Shown: positions 18,115-27,487 of the stretch, piece by piece
How positions within the stretch are numbered: position 1 is the stretch's first letter
Layout: each line of letters begins with the position of its first letter
Assembly (NCBI GenBank): GCA_945952245.1
Contig: CAMFHT010000003.1
Location: 1-45,500 of the forward strand
DNA from: an uncultured Rhizobium sp.
GTDB taxonomy: Bacteria; Pseudomonadota; Alphaproteobacteria; Rhizobiales; Rhizobiaceae
Reading direction: 5' to 3'
Length of the DNA: 45,500 nt
Notes under the pieces: generated by a model
What the model saw: only the letters and a program-made list of their open reading frames with translations
Database searches by the model: none
Told to the model about the DNA's origin: nothing
Position numbers and translations under genes: made by a program

Positions 18115-19488
18115 TCAGCCCTTCATGATCGCTTCGATCTTGCCGGAGATGTCGCCGACGGCCGTCTTGGCGTCGTCGCCGTTCAGCACCACGCGCTGCA
18201 CGAGTTCGGCGATCGCATTGCTGGCGATGATCTCGTTGGCCTTGAGGTTCGGCTTGTAGCCGTCGTTCTCGTAGCCGAGATTCTTGCCGGCTGCGGCGGC
18301 CTTCGCCATCAGCGCCACCTCGTTCGGATAGGCCTTGATGATCGCGTTATCGAGATAGGCAGGGTTATCGGCCACCGTCTTCAGCACCGGCAGCACATGG
18401 CCGGGCGCGGCATGCAGCTGCGGGATGTATCCAGCCGGCTCGAACAGGAAGGCCGCGAACTTCTTGGTCGCGTCGAGGTTGCCGGCATCCTTCGGCATCA
18501 TGACGGACGGGAAGTCGTTGAAGGTCCAGGGGGCGACGTCCTTTGATATCGTCGGATAGACAGCGCAGGTGACATGCGGCGCGATCGTCGGATTCTGGGC
18601 AGTGACGTTGGCCAGCACGCGGCCGGCATAGATGCCGGTGGCGGTCGCGCCGGACACGAAGGCCGTGAGGCTTTCGCCCCAGCTGTAGTTCGTGGCGCCA
18701 GGCGGGCAGAATTCGCGCATGGACTTGTAGAAGTCGAGCGCCTTGTAGGTGGCGTCGCTGTCGAGCGCGATGTCGAGGTCCTTGGTGAAGACCTGGCCGC
18801 CGGCGCGGTGGATGAAGCCGATGAAGATCAGCGATGTCATGGAGTTGAGGCCGTAGGGAAGCGGCGCGCCATAGATGCCGCCGCCCTGCATCTTGGAGAC
18901 GGCGGTGCGCAGCTCGTCCCAGGTCTCGGGCGCCTTGTCGATGCCGGCCTTCTCCATCAGATCCTTGCGCAGCCACAGCATGTCGGCAGCGGTATTGCCG
19001 ATCGCCGTTCCGCAGTAATGGCCGTCCGCCGTCTTGTAGACGTCGTTGGCGCCGGGAAAGTAGTTCGCTTCGCCGATCGCCTTGATCACGTCGTCCATGG
19101 GCTCGAGCAGCCCTTGGCCGTAATAGTTCTGGGCCGCGAAGGAGGGGAGGTGGGTGACGATGTTCGGAACCTGCTTGGCGGCAAATGCAGCGGCCAACTG
19201 GGCGGGGTAGCCTTCGTCCGAAGTCGGCTCGAACAGCACCTTGACGCCGGGATTTGCCGCTTCGAAGGCGGCGATCTGCGCCTGATACATCTTCAGCTGT
19301 TCCGGAGATGCCTGCGGCGACCACCAGCGGATGGTGGTTTCCTCTGCGGCATTCGCGCGGCCCCCAAGGCCCGGCAGCACCCCGAGCGCCAGGCCCGCCG
19401 CACCGGCGGTTCCCAGACCCTTCAGCACGGCCCGTCGCGATATGGCGGCCACGGAAGCCTTCAGCTTGTCATCTCTGTTGTTCGACAT
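18115..19488 (-). CDS. Sugar ABC transporter extracellular substrate-binding protein (Tat signal)
   Basis: ISRRAVLKGLGTAGAAGLALGVLPGLGGRANA leader; MalE-like IRWWSPQASPEQLKMYQAQIAAFEAANPGVKVLFE. Confidence 0.92.
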   Translation of the reverse strand: MSNNRDDKLKASVAAISRRAVLKGLGTAGAAGLALGVLPGLGGRANAAEETTIRWWSPQASPEQLKMYQAQIAAFEAANPGVKVLFEPTSDEGYPAQLAAAFAAKQVPNIVTHLPSFAAQNYYGQGLLEPMDDVIKAIGEANYFPGANDVYKTADGHYCGTAIGNTAADMLWLRKDLMEKAGIDKAPETWDELRTAVSKMQGGGIYGAPLPYGLNSMTSLIFIGFIHRAGGQVFTKDLDIALDSDATYKALDFYKSMREFCPPGATNYSWGESLTAFVSGATATGIYAGRVLANVTAQNPTIAPHVTCAVYPTISKDVAPWTFNDFPSVMMPKDAGNLDATKKFAAFLFEPAGYIPQLHAAPGHVLPVLKTVADNPAYLDNAIIKAYPNEVALMAKAAAAGKNLGYENDGYKPNLKANEIIASNAIAELVQRVVLNGDDAKTAVGDISGKIEAIMKG

Positions 19489-19530
19489 TCTATCCACTCC
19501 CCTTTTTTCTCATCGCAGTCAGATGCGATA

Positions 19531-19548
19531 TGCGCACAGATGTGCACA
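19531..19548. promoter_or_regulatory. Candidate operator site 1 (TGCGCACAGATGTGCACA)
   Basis: Near-palindrome upstream of the leftward SBP operon; variant of TnCGnACAnnTGTnCGnA. Confidence 0.6.
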
Positions 19549-19683
19549 AAACTGGGAATGGATCAACCGGGATAGGTGGAGTCAAGCAATGCTGCTAAAG
19601 CTGGAAGGCAGACAAAATAACAATAAGCCACTGAAATAAAACAATTAAAAAAATCTGCAGATCATATCAGTCCGCAACTATTT

Positions 19684-19701
19684 TTCGCACATTTGTGCGA
19701 A
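19684..19701. promoter_or_regulatory. Candidate operator site 2 (TTCGCACATTTGTGCGAA)
   Basis: Inverted repeat TTCGCACA-TT-TGTGCGAA, 60 bp upstream of the aldehyde dehydrogenase start. Confidence 0.75.
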
Positions 19702-19761
19702 TATGGTGACACCGTCGATTTGAATGTGTAACGTCCGAACGAATTCAGCATAGGAGCAATC

Positions 19762-21216
19762 ATGATTTCGATAAAGGATCCGAGCCTGTTCCGGCAGGCG
19801 ATTTACCTCAACGGCGCTTGGCACGAGCCGGGTACCGAAGCGATCGAGGTCACCAATCCTGCGACCGGTGAGGTGCTGGGACGCGTGCCGAAGGCGAGCC
19901 GCGAAGACACGCGCCGCGCGATCGAAGCGGCCAATGCGGCCTTTCCGGACTGGGCAGCCCGCACGGCGCGCGAGCGCTCCACCGTGATGCGCCGCTGGTA
20001 TGAGCTCATCGTCGAGAATGCCGACGATCTCGCCGCCATCCTGACGGCGGAGCAGGGCAAGCCCTTCGCCGAGGCGCGCGGGGAGATCCTTTACGGTGCC
20101 TCCTTCTTCGAGTGGTTCGCCGAGGACACCAAGCGCATTTCCGGCGAGACCATTCCGGCACCGAGCCGCGACAAGCGCCTGCTGGTCATCCGCCAACCCA
20201 TCGGCGTCTGCGCCGCGATCACGCCGTGGAATTTCCCGATGGCAATGATCCCGCGCAAGGCAGGTCCGGCAATCGCTGCCGGCTGCACCATGGTGCTGAA
20301 GCCCGCGAGCGCCACCCCCTTCTCCGCCCTGGCGCTGGCCGAGCTCGGCGAGCGGGCAGGGTTGCCGAAGGGCGTCTTCAGCGTGCTCACCGGCCAGGCG
20401 GGTGTCGTCGGCGAGGAGCTCGTGACAAATCCGCTGGTGCGCAAGATCACTTTCACCGGCTCCACGGAAGTGGGCAGGGAGCTGATGGGCAAGGCCTCGC
20501 GAACCATCAAGAAGGTCGCACTGGAGCTCGGCGGCAATGCGCCGCTCATCGTCTTCGACGATGCCAAGCTCGAGACCGCGGTGCAGGGCGCGATCGCGGC
20601 CAAGTTCCGCAACATGGGCCAGACCTGCGTCTGCGCCAACCGCATCTACGTGCAGGACGGGATCTATGATGCCTTCATCGCCCGTTTCGCCGAAGTCGTT
20701 GCCGCGATGAAGGTGGGCAACGGCATGGAGAAGGACGTGCTCCAGGGCCCGCTGATCGATGAAGCCGCCGTCGCCAAGGTTGAGGAACACGTGGCCGATG
20801 CTGTCGCGGGCGGTGCGCGGATCGTCACCGGCGGCAAGCGGCATGCGCTGGGCGGCACCTTCTACGAGCCGACCGTTCTCGCCGACGCCTTGCCTTCGAT
20901 GAAGATCGCGCGAGAGGAAACATTCGGCCCCGTCGCGCCGGTCTTCCGGTTCAAGGACGAGAAGGACGCCATCCGGATGGCGAACGACACGGAGTTTGGC
21001 CTTTCTGCCTATTTCTTCACGCAGGATCTCGCCCGCACCTGGCGGGTGGCCGAGGCGCTCGAAGTCGGCCAGATCGGCATCAATACCGGCCTCACCTCCT
21101 TCGAAGGCGCGCCCTTCGGCGGCATCAAGCAGTCGGGCATCGGCCGTGAGGGCTCGCATCACAGCATCGAGGAATTCCTCGAGCTGAAATATCTCTGCAT
21201 GGGCGATATGGGCTGA
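19762..21216 (+). CDS. NAD(P)-dependent aldehyde dehydrogenase, succinate-semialdehyde dehydrogenase-like
   Basis: TPWNFPMAMIPRKAGPAIAAGCTMVLKPA, FTGSTEVGRELM, LELGGNAPLIVFDDA, GQTCVCANRIYVQ; RBS TAGGAG. Confidence 0.94.
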   Translation: MISIKDPSLFRQAIYLNGAWHEPGTEAIEVTNPATGEVLGRVPKASREDTRRAIEAANAAFPDWAARTARERSTVMRRWYELIVENADDLAAILTAEQGKPFAEARGEILYGASFFEWFAEDTKRISGETIPAPSRDKRLLVIRQPIGVCAAITPWNFPMAMIPRKAGPAIAAGCTMVLKPASATPFSALALAELGERAGLPKGVFSVLTGQAGVVGEELVTNPLVRKITFTGSTEVGRELMGKASRTIKKVALELGGNAPLIVFDDAKLETAVQGAIAAKFRNMGQTCVCANRIYVQDGIYDAFIARFAEVVAAMKVGNGMEKDVLQGPLIDEAAVAKVEEHVADAVAGGARIVTGGKRHALGGTFYEPTVLADALPSMKIAREETFGPVAPVFRFKDEKDAIRMANDTEFGLSAYFFTQDLARTWRVAEALEVGQIGINTGLTSFEGAPFGGIKQSGIGREGSHHSIEEFLELKYLCMGDMG

Positions 21217-21234
21217 GAGCCCGCTACAGTTCGG

Positions 21235-21265
21235 GCGGCGCGTTTTCGGAGCGCGCCGCTCTTTC
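21235..21265. terminator. Hairpin between convergent genes
   Basis: GCGGCGCG-loop-CGCGCCGC followed by TCTTTC. Confidence 0.55.
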
Positions 21266-22427
21266 ATGCTGTGAAGCGCCGGGGGCTGTAGTCATCGAGA
21301 TCCTCGCCGGCATCCCCGTTCAGCATCATGTCAGCGACGAGGCGTGCCGAAAGCGGGCCGAGCGTATAGCCCGCATCTCCCGGAACGGCGTAGTAGAGGC
21401 CCGGTACGCGGCTCGAGGGGCCAAGCACACCCTTGCCATCGACGGACGTGTTGACGCCCGCCCAGGTCCGAATGACCCTCAATGGTGCGATGGACGGGGC
21501 GATGTGGAGCGCAAGCGTGGTGTTGGCGGTCAGGCTGTCGAGGCGCACCGTCGGATGCGCACGCGGCCCCCTAAGATCCGCTGGCCAGCCACCGCCGATG
21601 ACGATCTGCCCGGTCGAAAACTGCTTCAGCGTGATCATCCGGTCCGCATGCTGGACGAGGTGCCCGATCATTGGCGCCGTCGCTTCGGTAATGTTCATGT
21701 GCAGAGGCTCGGCTCTCGTGGGCAGGTTGAGCCCGAGGGTCGCTGCGAGCGCTCCCGTTCCGGCGCCTGCGGCAAGCACCAGTTTTTCCGCGTGAAGCCG
21801 TTCGCCGTCGGGAAAGTGAAGCGTGAAGCCGCTGTAGGCAGCTCCATTCTGTTCCAGCGAGAGAGCCCGCACCCCTTCCAGCAAGGTCACGCCCAGCCGC
21901 TGCAGCCAGTCGCGGATGGCGCGGTTGCATTTCAGAGGATTGAGCTTGCCCTCGTCATGGCAGATTTCCGCACCGATGACCGCGGGACCGAGATAAGGCG
22001 CGAGCCGGTCGAGGTCGGTACGATCGAGAATGTCGACGGAGAGACCGAGTTCACGCTCGCGGTCCGCCTTGCGCTTCAGGAATTCGAGCTGGTCCGGGCT
22101 TTCCGCCACCATCAGACCGCCGTTGACCTTCAGGTCGAAATCCGCGCCGAGCTCGCGTTCGAACTCGCGCCAGAAGCGAACCGCCCGTGGGTAAAGCGGC
22201 AATTGTCGCTCCATGCCCGGAACGTGCTCGGGATAAAGCCGCATGAAGCGGCTCTGCATCTGCACATGCAGGCTGCCGGCATTGGCGGTCGAGCCGCCCG
22301 TCTCGCCGCTGTCGATCAGCGTGACCTGCCGGCCGGCTTCAGCAAGGAAACCCGCGAGCACGCTGCCGAGGATACCGCCGCCGACGATGGCGATCTCGCT
22401 CCTCCAGACTTCACCAGTTCGCGTCAT
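21264..22427 (-). CDS. FAD-dependent oxidoreductase, DadA/opine-oxidase beta-subunit-like
   Basis: EIAIVGGGILGSVLAGFLAEAGRQVTLID, IGGGWPADLRG, GVLGPSSRVPGLYYAVPGDAGYTLGPLSARLVAD; ATGA overlap with upstream gene. Confidence 0.88.
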   Translation of the reverse strand: MTRTGEVWRSEIAIVGGGILGSVLAGFLAEAGRQVTLIDSGETGGSTANAGSLHVQMQSRFMRLYPEHVPGMERQLPLYPRAVRFWREFERELGADFDLKVNGGLMVAESPDQLEFLKRKADRERELGLSVDILDRTDLDRLAPYLGPAVIGAEICHDEGKLNPLKCNRAIRDWLQRLGVTLLEGVRALSLEQNGAAYSGFTLHFPDGERLHAEKLVLAAGAGTGALAATLGLNLPTRAEPLHMNITEATAPMIGHLVQHADRMITLKQFSTGQIVIGGGWPADLRGPRAHPTVRLDSLTANTTLALHIAPSIAPLRVIRTWAGVNTSVDGKGVLGPSSRVPGLYYAVPGDAGYTLGPLSARLVADMMLNGDAGEDLDDYSPRRFTA

Positions 22428-24121
22428 GACGGCATCTCGGCGGCGAGATCGGCAATCGCGACGGGCCTTACCGGCACACGCGGCGCGAAGCCGGAAAGGT
22501 CGTGCCGCTCGTAGCCGAACCGGCCGGCGAGGAGCGTGTCGAGCACCGGCCCGCAATAGCGGCCCTGGCAGCGGCCCATCCCGACGCGGGTCTGGCGCTT
22601 CACGGCGCCGATCATCCGCATATCGGTTGCAAGCGCATCCTCGATGTCGCCGAACTTCACTTCCTCGCATCGGCAAATGAGTGTTTCGCTGTCGATCAGG
22701 CCACTGTCGAAGCCGCCGAACTTGTAGAGGCTCCAGAGCGCCTTCTGGAAGCGCCGGTGGCGCGCGAGATTTCGACGGCTAGCGGCAAGATGAAGGGGAT
22801 CCACGCCAAAACCGAGATCCGCCGCAGCTGCGGCACCGACGATCGCGCCTTCCGCGAGCGCCGCCTTTGCGCCGCCGAGCCCTGTGCAGTCTCCGGCCGC
22901 ATAGACGCCCGGAAGGCTCGTCCTGCCGCCGTCGTCCCTGATGGTCACGAGCTGCCGGCGAACGGGATCGAAGGCATGGTCCACGCCCATGCCGCGCAGA
23001 AGCTCATTGGCCGGCTCGAAGCCATAGCCGAGGCAGACTGCATCCACGGTGTAGTTCGTTTCTTCGCTGGCAGTGCCAGCTTTGGCAACGGCCGGACCGA
23101 GTGTGACGCGGAGCGCCTGGCCCTCCTGCTCGATCTTGCGCACGACGGTTTTGTAATGCATGCCGACACCGGCCTTCCGCGCAACCTTCTGATAGGCAAG
23201 GCCGTCTCGGATGAGGTCGGGCGCCGAAAGCAACATTTGGGCGAGGCTGCCGGCTTCTAAGATGCTGGGGGACGCCGCTGCCTCGGCGATGGCCACCACT
23301 TCGCAGCCGCCGCTTACCAGTTCGGCAGCGAGCTGGAGATTGAGGGGGCCGTTGCCGGCGATCAGCACTCGCTTGCCGGGGATGCGGCGCGCGGTCCGCC
23401 AGAGCGTCTGCGCCGCGCCGGTCGTCATCACGCCCGGAAGCGTCCAGCCCGGGACCGGCCATGGGCGCTCATAGGCTCCCGTCGCAATGATTGCCGCGCG
23501 CGGCTCGAAGCGTACGGCGCCGGAGGGGCCGCTGCCGGCATACTGTCGGCCTTCGAAGGCACCCCAGATGGTGATGTCGTGACGGAATTCGACGCCGAGC
23601 GCCACGGCTTCCGCAATCAATTGCGCGCCTTTTGCGTGCTGGGGATCGGGAGGGGCAACGTCGCTGCCCTTGACGTCGAGCTGCTTGTAATATTGTCCAC
23701 CCGCCTTCGCCCGCTCGTCCGCCACGATTACGCTTGCACCCGCACGCCGTGCCTCGATGGCCGCCGCGATCCCGGCAGGGCCGGCACCGATGATCAGGAC
23801 GTCAGGCCTCTCGACAGCGGGAGCCTGACGCGGCGAAGGATTTGCCTCTGCAGGCGGCAGCGGCCGTGCATGTGCCTCCTGGCTGACGACGAGCGGTCCG
23901 TTGACCTTCGTCATGCAGGCGCGCTGGTTCGGCTTGCCATCGACCTCTACAAGGCAATCCTGACAGACGCCCATGCCGCAGAAGATCCCGCGTTCTGCTC
24001 CCTTGGCGGTCGTCCGGAAGGTGCGAATGCCGGCTGCTGTCAGCGCGGCGGCAAGGCTTTCGCCCCGCCGGGCGGTGACCGTCTGGCCGTTGTAGGTAAA
24101 TGTCTGGAGAGGGGCATCCAT
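22424..24121 (-). CDS. Fused 2Fe-2S / FAD-NAD(P)-binding / BFD-like oxidoreductase (opine or D-hydroxyproline dehydrogenase alpha+gamma-like)
   Basis: N-terminal GIFCGMGVCQDCLVEVDGKPNQRACMT; DVLIIGAGPAGIAAAIEARRAG; PGVYAAGDCTGLGG; LICRCEEVKFGDIEDA...GMGRCQGRYCGP. Confidence 0.9.
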   Translation of the reverse strand: MDAPLQTFTYNGQTVTARRGESLAAALTAAGIRTFRTTAKGAERGIFCGMGVCQDCLVEVDGKPNQRACMTKVNGPLVVSQEAHARPLPPAEANPSPRQAPAVERPDVLIIGAGPAGIAAAIEARRAGASVIVADERAKAGGQYYKQLDVKGSDVAPPDPQHAKGAQLIAEAVALGVEFRHDITIWGAFEGRQYAGSGPSGAVRFEPRAAIIATGAYERPWPVPGWTLPGVMTTGAAQTLWRTARRIPGKRVLIAGNGPLNLQLAAELVSGGCEVVAIAEAAASPSILEAGSLAQMLLSAPDLIRDGLAYQKVARKAGVGMHYKTVVRKIEQEGQALRVTLGPAVAKAGTASEETNYTVDAVCLGYGFEPANELLRGMGVDHAFDPVRRQLVTIRDDGGRTSLPGVYAAGDCTGLGGAKAALAEGAIVGAAAAADLGFGVDPLHLAASRRNLARHRRFQKALWSLYKFGGFDSGLIDSETLICRCEEVKFGDIEDALATDMRMIGAVKRQTRVGMGRCQGRYCGPVLDTLLAGRFGYERHDLSGFAPRVPVRPVAIADLAAEMPS

Positions 24122-24175
24122 GCGATCGGTTCCGAATCATTGCCAAACAGCGCCGCGAGCCTATTGCGTTCTCAC

Positions 24176-24193
24176 AGCGAACATATGTACATA
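24176..24193. promoter_or_regulatory. Candidate operator site 3 (AGCGAACATATGTACATA)
   Basis: Motif variant between divergent genes starting at 24121(-) and 24245(+). Confidence 0.55.
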
Positions 24194-24244
24194 ATTTGCA
24201 TGTGCCGTCTTGCTTGGCAAGACCGTGGTGTGGAGGAGGTCTCT

Positions 24245-25000
24245 ATGGTGGACGAATTGCAGGGTCAGGTGGCTTTGGTCACGGGTGCAACGCGAGGACT
24301 GGGCCTTGCCATCGTCAAGGCTCTGGCAGTCAAGGGTGCGATCGGAACTGCGCTCGATATCATCGATCCGGAGACGGTCGAGGGGCTGCCTGAGGGCTTC
24401 GTTGCGGACCGCGCCGACGTCACCGACGAGACAGCCATGCGCGCCGCGATTGCGCGCGCCGTCGACCGCTTCGGCCATCTCGATATCGTCGTTGCCAATG
24501 CCGGAGTCGTGCCGGCCTGGTCGGAGACCGAACATCTTGATCTCGGCCTCTACGACCGCGTCATGGCCATCAATGCCCGCGGCGTTTTCGCGACTATCAA
24601 GCACGCGGTCCAGCCCTTGAAGGAAAGGGGTGGCAGCGTGGTCGTAATGGGCTCGATCAATTCTCTGACTGCCCATCCCATGCAGCTTGCCTATACCGCC
24701 AGCAAGCATGCCGTGCACGGCATCCTGAAGGCGGCAGCGCTCGACCTCGGGCGATTCGGCATCCGCGTAAACGGCGTGGCCCCCGGGCCGATCGCAACCG
24801 AGGCGCTGCTCGAGCGGATCCGCCGGCGAGCGGTGGACGGGCCGACGGAAGAGGCAGCATTGTCGGGTCTCGCCGCTCAGGCGGCGCTGGGGCGCCTCGC
24901 AACCGCCGACGAGGTGGCTGCGGCTGTCGTCTTCCTGGCGGGTCCTGCTTCGAGCGGGATCAGCGGGCAACTTCTCAAGGTCGATGCCGGTATGGCATAA
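24245..25000 (+). CDS. SDR family oxidoreductase
   Basis: ALVTGATRGLGLAIVKAL, NAGVVPAW, YTASKHAVHGI; GGAGGAGG RBS upstream. Confidence 0.92.
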   Translation: MVDELQGQVALVTGATRGLGLAIVKALAVKGAIGTALDIIDPETVEGLPEGFVADRADVTDETAMRAAIARAVDRFGHLDIVVANAGVVPAWSETEHLDLGLYDRVMAINARGVFATIKHAVQPLKERGGSVVVMGSINSLTAHPMQLAYTASKHAVHGILKAAALDLGRFGIRVNGVAPGPIATEALLERIRRRAVDGPTEEAALSGLAAQAALGRLATADEVAAAVVFLAGPASSGISGQLLKVDAGMA

Positions 25001-25081
25001 GGAATGCATGGCCATTCCATAACACGATGCCTCGCCTCCGCGGTGCTGCTGACTATCGTGCTCACCCGGTTTCGATACAAA

Positions 25082-25099
25082 TACGGACAAAAGTTCGCA
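25082..25099. promoter_or_regulatory. Candidate operator site 4 (TACGGACAAAAGTTCGCA)
   Basis: Motif variant upstream of the amino acid ABC operon. Confidence 0.55.
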
Positions 25100-25237
25100 T
25101 GACGTACATTTTTCTGTTGACGCGGCGTCGTGCAATTGTCAGCTTAGCATCAGGCCTTCGATAGCGTTTACGGCTCGGGTCGCTGAGAAAAACAACAGGA
25201 ACATACAATCCGGCTGTGACCGGAATAGGAGGGTATT

Positions 25238-26047
25238 ATGCTTGGAAAGTTCATTTCCGTGGTCTCGATAGCCGTGGCCGGAGCGCTGATCGCGGCAGCT
25301 CCCGCAAGTGCCCGCTCGCTGGACCAGATCATCCAGTCCGGCACCATCAAGGTCGGCGTAAACCCGAACTTCCCGCCGATGAGTTCCTATGGCGACACTA
25401 ACGAACTCCAAGGCTTCGACATCGACGTCGGCAACAAGATCGCCGAAGCGCTCGGCGTCAAGGCCGAGTTCGTGCCGACCGAAACCGCGCAGCGCGTGCC
25501 CTATATCGTTGCCGACCAGATCGACATTTCGCTGGGTGCGCTCACCCGCAGCGCCGAACGCGCCAAGCTGATCGACTTCACCGTTCCGCTCCACACCGAA
25601 TCCATGGCCGTTCTTACGACCGACAAGCTCACCGCCCAGAAGTGGACGGACCTCGACAACGAGAACACCACCATCGTCAACATGCGCGGCAACTGGTCGG
25701 TCGACTTCCTCAAGGAAAAGCTGCCGAAGTCCAAGGTCCTGCTGGTCGAGACCAATGCCGACACCGTGCGCGCCATCGCCCAGGGCCGCGCCGATGCGCT
25801 GGTCGAGAACGTCGACTTCTTCATGTCCTTCACCAAGAACTATCCTGACGTGAAGTGGAAGACGATGAACGACACCATCTTCGTCAACTATGATTGCATC
25901 GGCGTGTCCAAGGGCAATGAGGGCCTGCGCCAGTTCCTCAACACGCTGCTCTACGACATGCACTCCAGCAACTACATCAACGACACCTGGACCAAGTGGT
26001 ATGGCTCGCCCATGCTGAAGCCGGTCACGCCGAACCCGTTCTTCTGA
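25238..26047 (+). CDS. Polar amino acid ABC transporter substrate-binding protein
   Basis: Signal peptide; SGTIKVGVNPNFPPMSSYGDTNELQGFDIDVGNKIAEALGVKAEFV. Confidence 0.94.
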   Translation: MLGKFISVVSIAVAGALIAAAPASARSLDQIIQSGTIKVGVNPNFPPMSSYGDTNELQGFDIDVGNKIAEALGVKAEFVPTETAQRVPYIVADQIDISLGALTRSAERAKLIDFTVPLHTESMAVLTTDKLTAQKWTDLDNENTTIVNMRGNWSVDFLKEKLPKSKVLLVETNADTVRAIAQGRADALVENVDFFMSFTKNYPDVKWKTMNDTIFVNYDCIGVSKGNEGLRQFLNTLLYDMHSSNYINDTWTKWYGSPMLKPVTPNPFF

Positions 26048-26058
26048 TTGTCAGCCTC

Positions 26059-26090
26059 GGACGACTCGGAAATAGACATCCGGGTCGTCC
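26059..26090 (+). other. Intercistronic stem-loop between substrate-binding protein and permease genes
   Basis: GGACGACTCGG-aaatagacat-CCGGGTCGTCC: 11-bp stem with one wobble pair. Confidence 0.7.
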
Positions 26091-26114
26091 ATCGCTTGCA
26101 GGCATCCGTATCGG

Positions 26115-26807
26115 ATGCAGAGGGCTCAAGTCTTGAATTACACACTCCAATACAGTGTCGTCCTGCAGCAACTTCCCTACCTTCTGGGTGGGGCGCTGGT
26201 AACCCTGCAGGTGGCATTCCTGTCCTTCTGGCTGGGTGCGGTGATCGGCCTCTTCGGCGCGGTCGGCAAGCTGAAGGGCAACCGGCTGATCCGCGGGCTG
26301 ATCAATGCCTATGTGGTATTCTTCACCAACACGCCGGCGCTGGTGCAGATCTTCTTTCTCTTCTATGCGCTCCCTGATGTCGGAATCCTCCTCGATCCAA
26401 TGACGGCTGTCGTGATCGGCATGACGGTCAATACCGGCGCCTACCTCACAGAGATCCTCCGCGGCGGCATTCTCTCCGTCCGGCGGGCCGAGATCGAGAC
26501 GGCGGAAGTGCTCGGCATGTCGCACCTGCAGAGCCTGCGCTACGTGATCCTGCCGCATATCGCGAAGACCCTCTTTGCGCCGCTCAGCAACTTCTTCGTC
26601 TGGCTGGTGCTCGGCAGTTCCATGGCCGCCGTCTTCGGCGTCGAGGAACTCACGGGCCGCGCGATCAACATTTCGACGGCCAATCTGAGAACGATCGAGA
26701 CCTTCTCGGTTGTCGCGCTCATCTACATCGCGCTCACGGTGATTGCCTCTGCTGCGCTGGCGCTTGTCGGCCGCTGGTGCTTCCGCGTTACCGCAAGGAT
26801 CTTCTGA
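26115..26807 (+). CDS. Amino acid ABC transporter permease (HisM/GlnP type)
   Basis: GAYLTEILRGGILSVRRAEIETAEVLGMSHLQSLRYVILPHI EAA-like loop; multi-TM. Confidence 0.93.
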   Translation: MQRAQVLNYTLQYSVVLQQLPYLLGGALVTLQVAFLSFWLGAVIGLFGAVGKLKGNRLIRGLINAYVVFFTNTPALVQIFFLFYALPDVGILLDPMTAVVIGMTVNTGAYLTEILRGGILSVRRAEIETAEVLGMSHLQSLRYVILPHIAKTLFAPLSNFFVWLVLGSSMAAVFGVEELTGRAINISTANLRTIETFSVVALIYIALTVIASAALALVGRWCFRVTARIF

Positions 26808-27487
26808 TGTTCGACCGGCTTATCGAGGAAGCGCCGCGCTTCTTCACCTATTACAACATGATCTTCGTGCTGCAGGCCATGGGCACGACCCTGCTGCTGA
26901 CGGCTGCGGGCTGCATCACCGGCTTCATCTTCGGCTTCATCATCGCTGCCATCCGGGCGACGCGGGATCCGCTGCTGAAGCCGCTGCGCTTCCTCGTCAT
27001 CGTCTATGTCGAGATCTTCCGCCGCATTCCCTTCCTCGTCACGCTGTTCATCGTGATGTTCGCGGTCCAGATCGTCAGCCGGAACGTGTCGCTGTTCGCG
27101 ATCGCCGTTCTCTCGATCTGCATGCTGTCGACGGCCTTCCTTTCTGAGGTCATCCGCGCCGGCATGGAATCCGTTCCGCGCCTGCAGATCGAGGCGGCGG
27201 AGACGCTGAACTTCGGCTTCTGGCGCACGCAGTTTCGCGTGGTGCTGCCGCAGGCCTGGAAGGTGATCATCCCGCCGGCCTTCGCCTTCATGGTCATGTT
27301 CATCAAGGATACCTCGCTCGCCTCTCAGATGGGCGTGATCGAGCTGACCTTCACGGGCAAGAGCCTGATGAACCGTGGCTTTTCCCCGTTCCTGGTCTAC
27401 GGCGTGGTCCTCGCGGGCTATTTCGTGATGTCCTATCCCCTGAGCCGCCTCGGCGCCTATCTGGAGAAACGTCTTGCCTCTGCTTGA
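26807..27487 (+). CDS. Amino acid ABC transporter permease (HisM/GlnP type)
   Basis: TAFLSEVIRAGMESVPRLQIEAAETLNFGFWRTQFRVVLPQAWK; multi-TM. Confidence 0.93.
   Translation: MFDRLIEEAPRFFTYYNMIFVLQAMGTTLLLTAAGCITGFIFGFIIAAIRATRDPLLKPLRFLVIVYVEIFRRIPFLVTLFIVMFAVQIVSRNVSLFAIAVLSICMLSTAFLSEVIRAGMESVPRLQIEAAETLNFGFWRTQFRVVLPQAWKVIIPPAFAFMVMFIKDTSLASQMGVIELTFTGKSLMNRGFSPFLVYGVVLAGYFVMSYPLSRLGAYLEKRLASA

Noticed and set aside
19678-21267. 529-aa minus-strand ORF opposite the aldehyde dehydrogenase
   Set aside because: Antisense shadow of a well-conserved aldehyde dehydrogenase; no recognisable domain.
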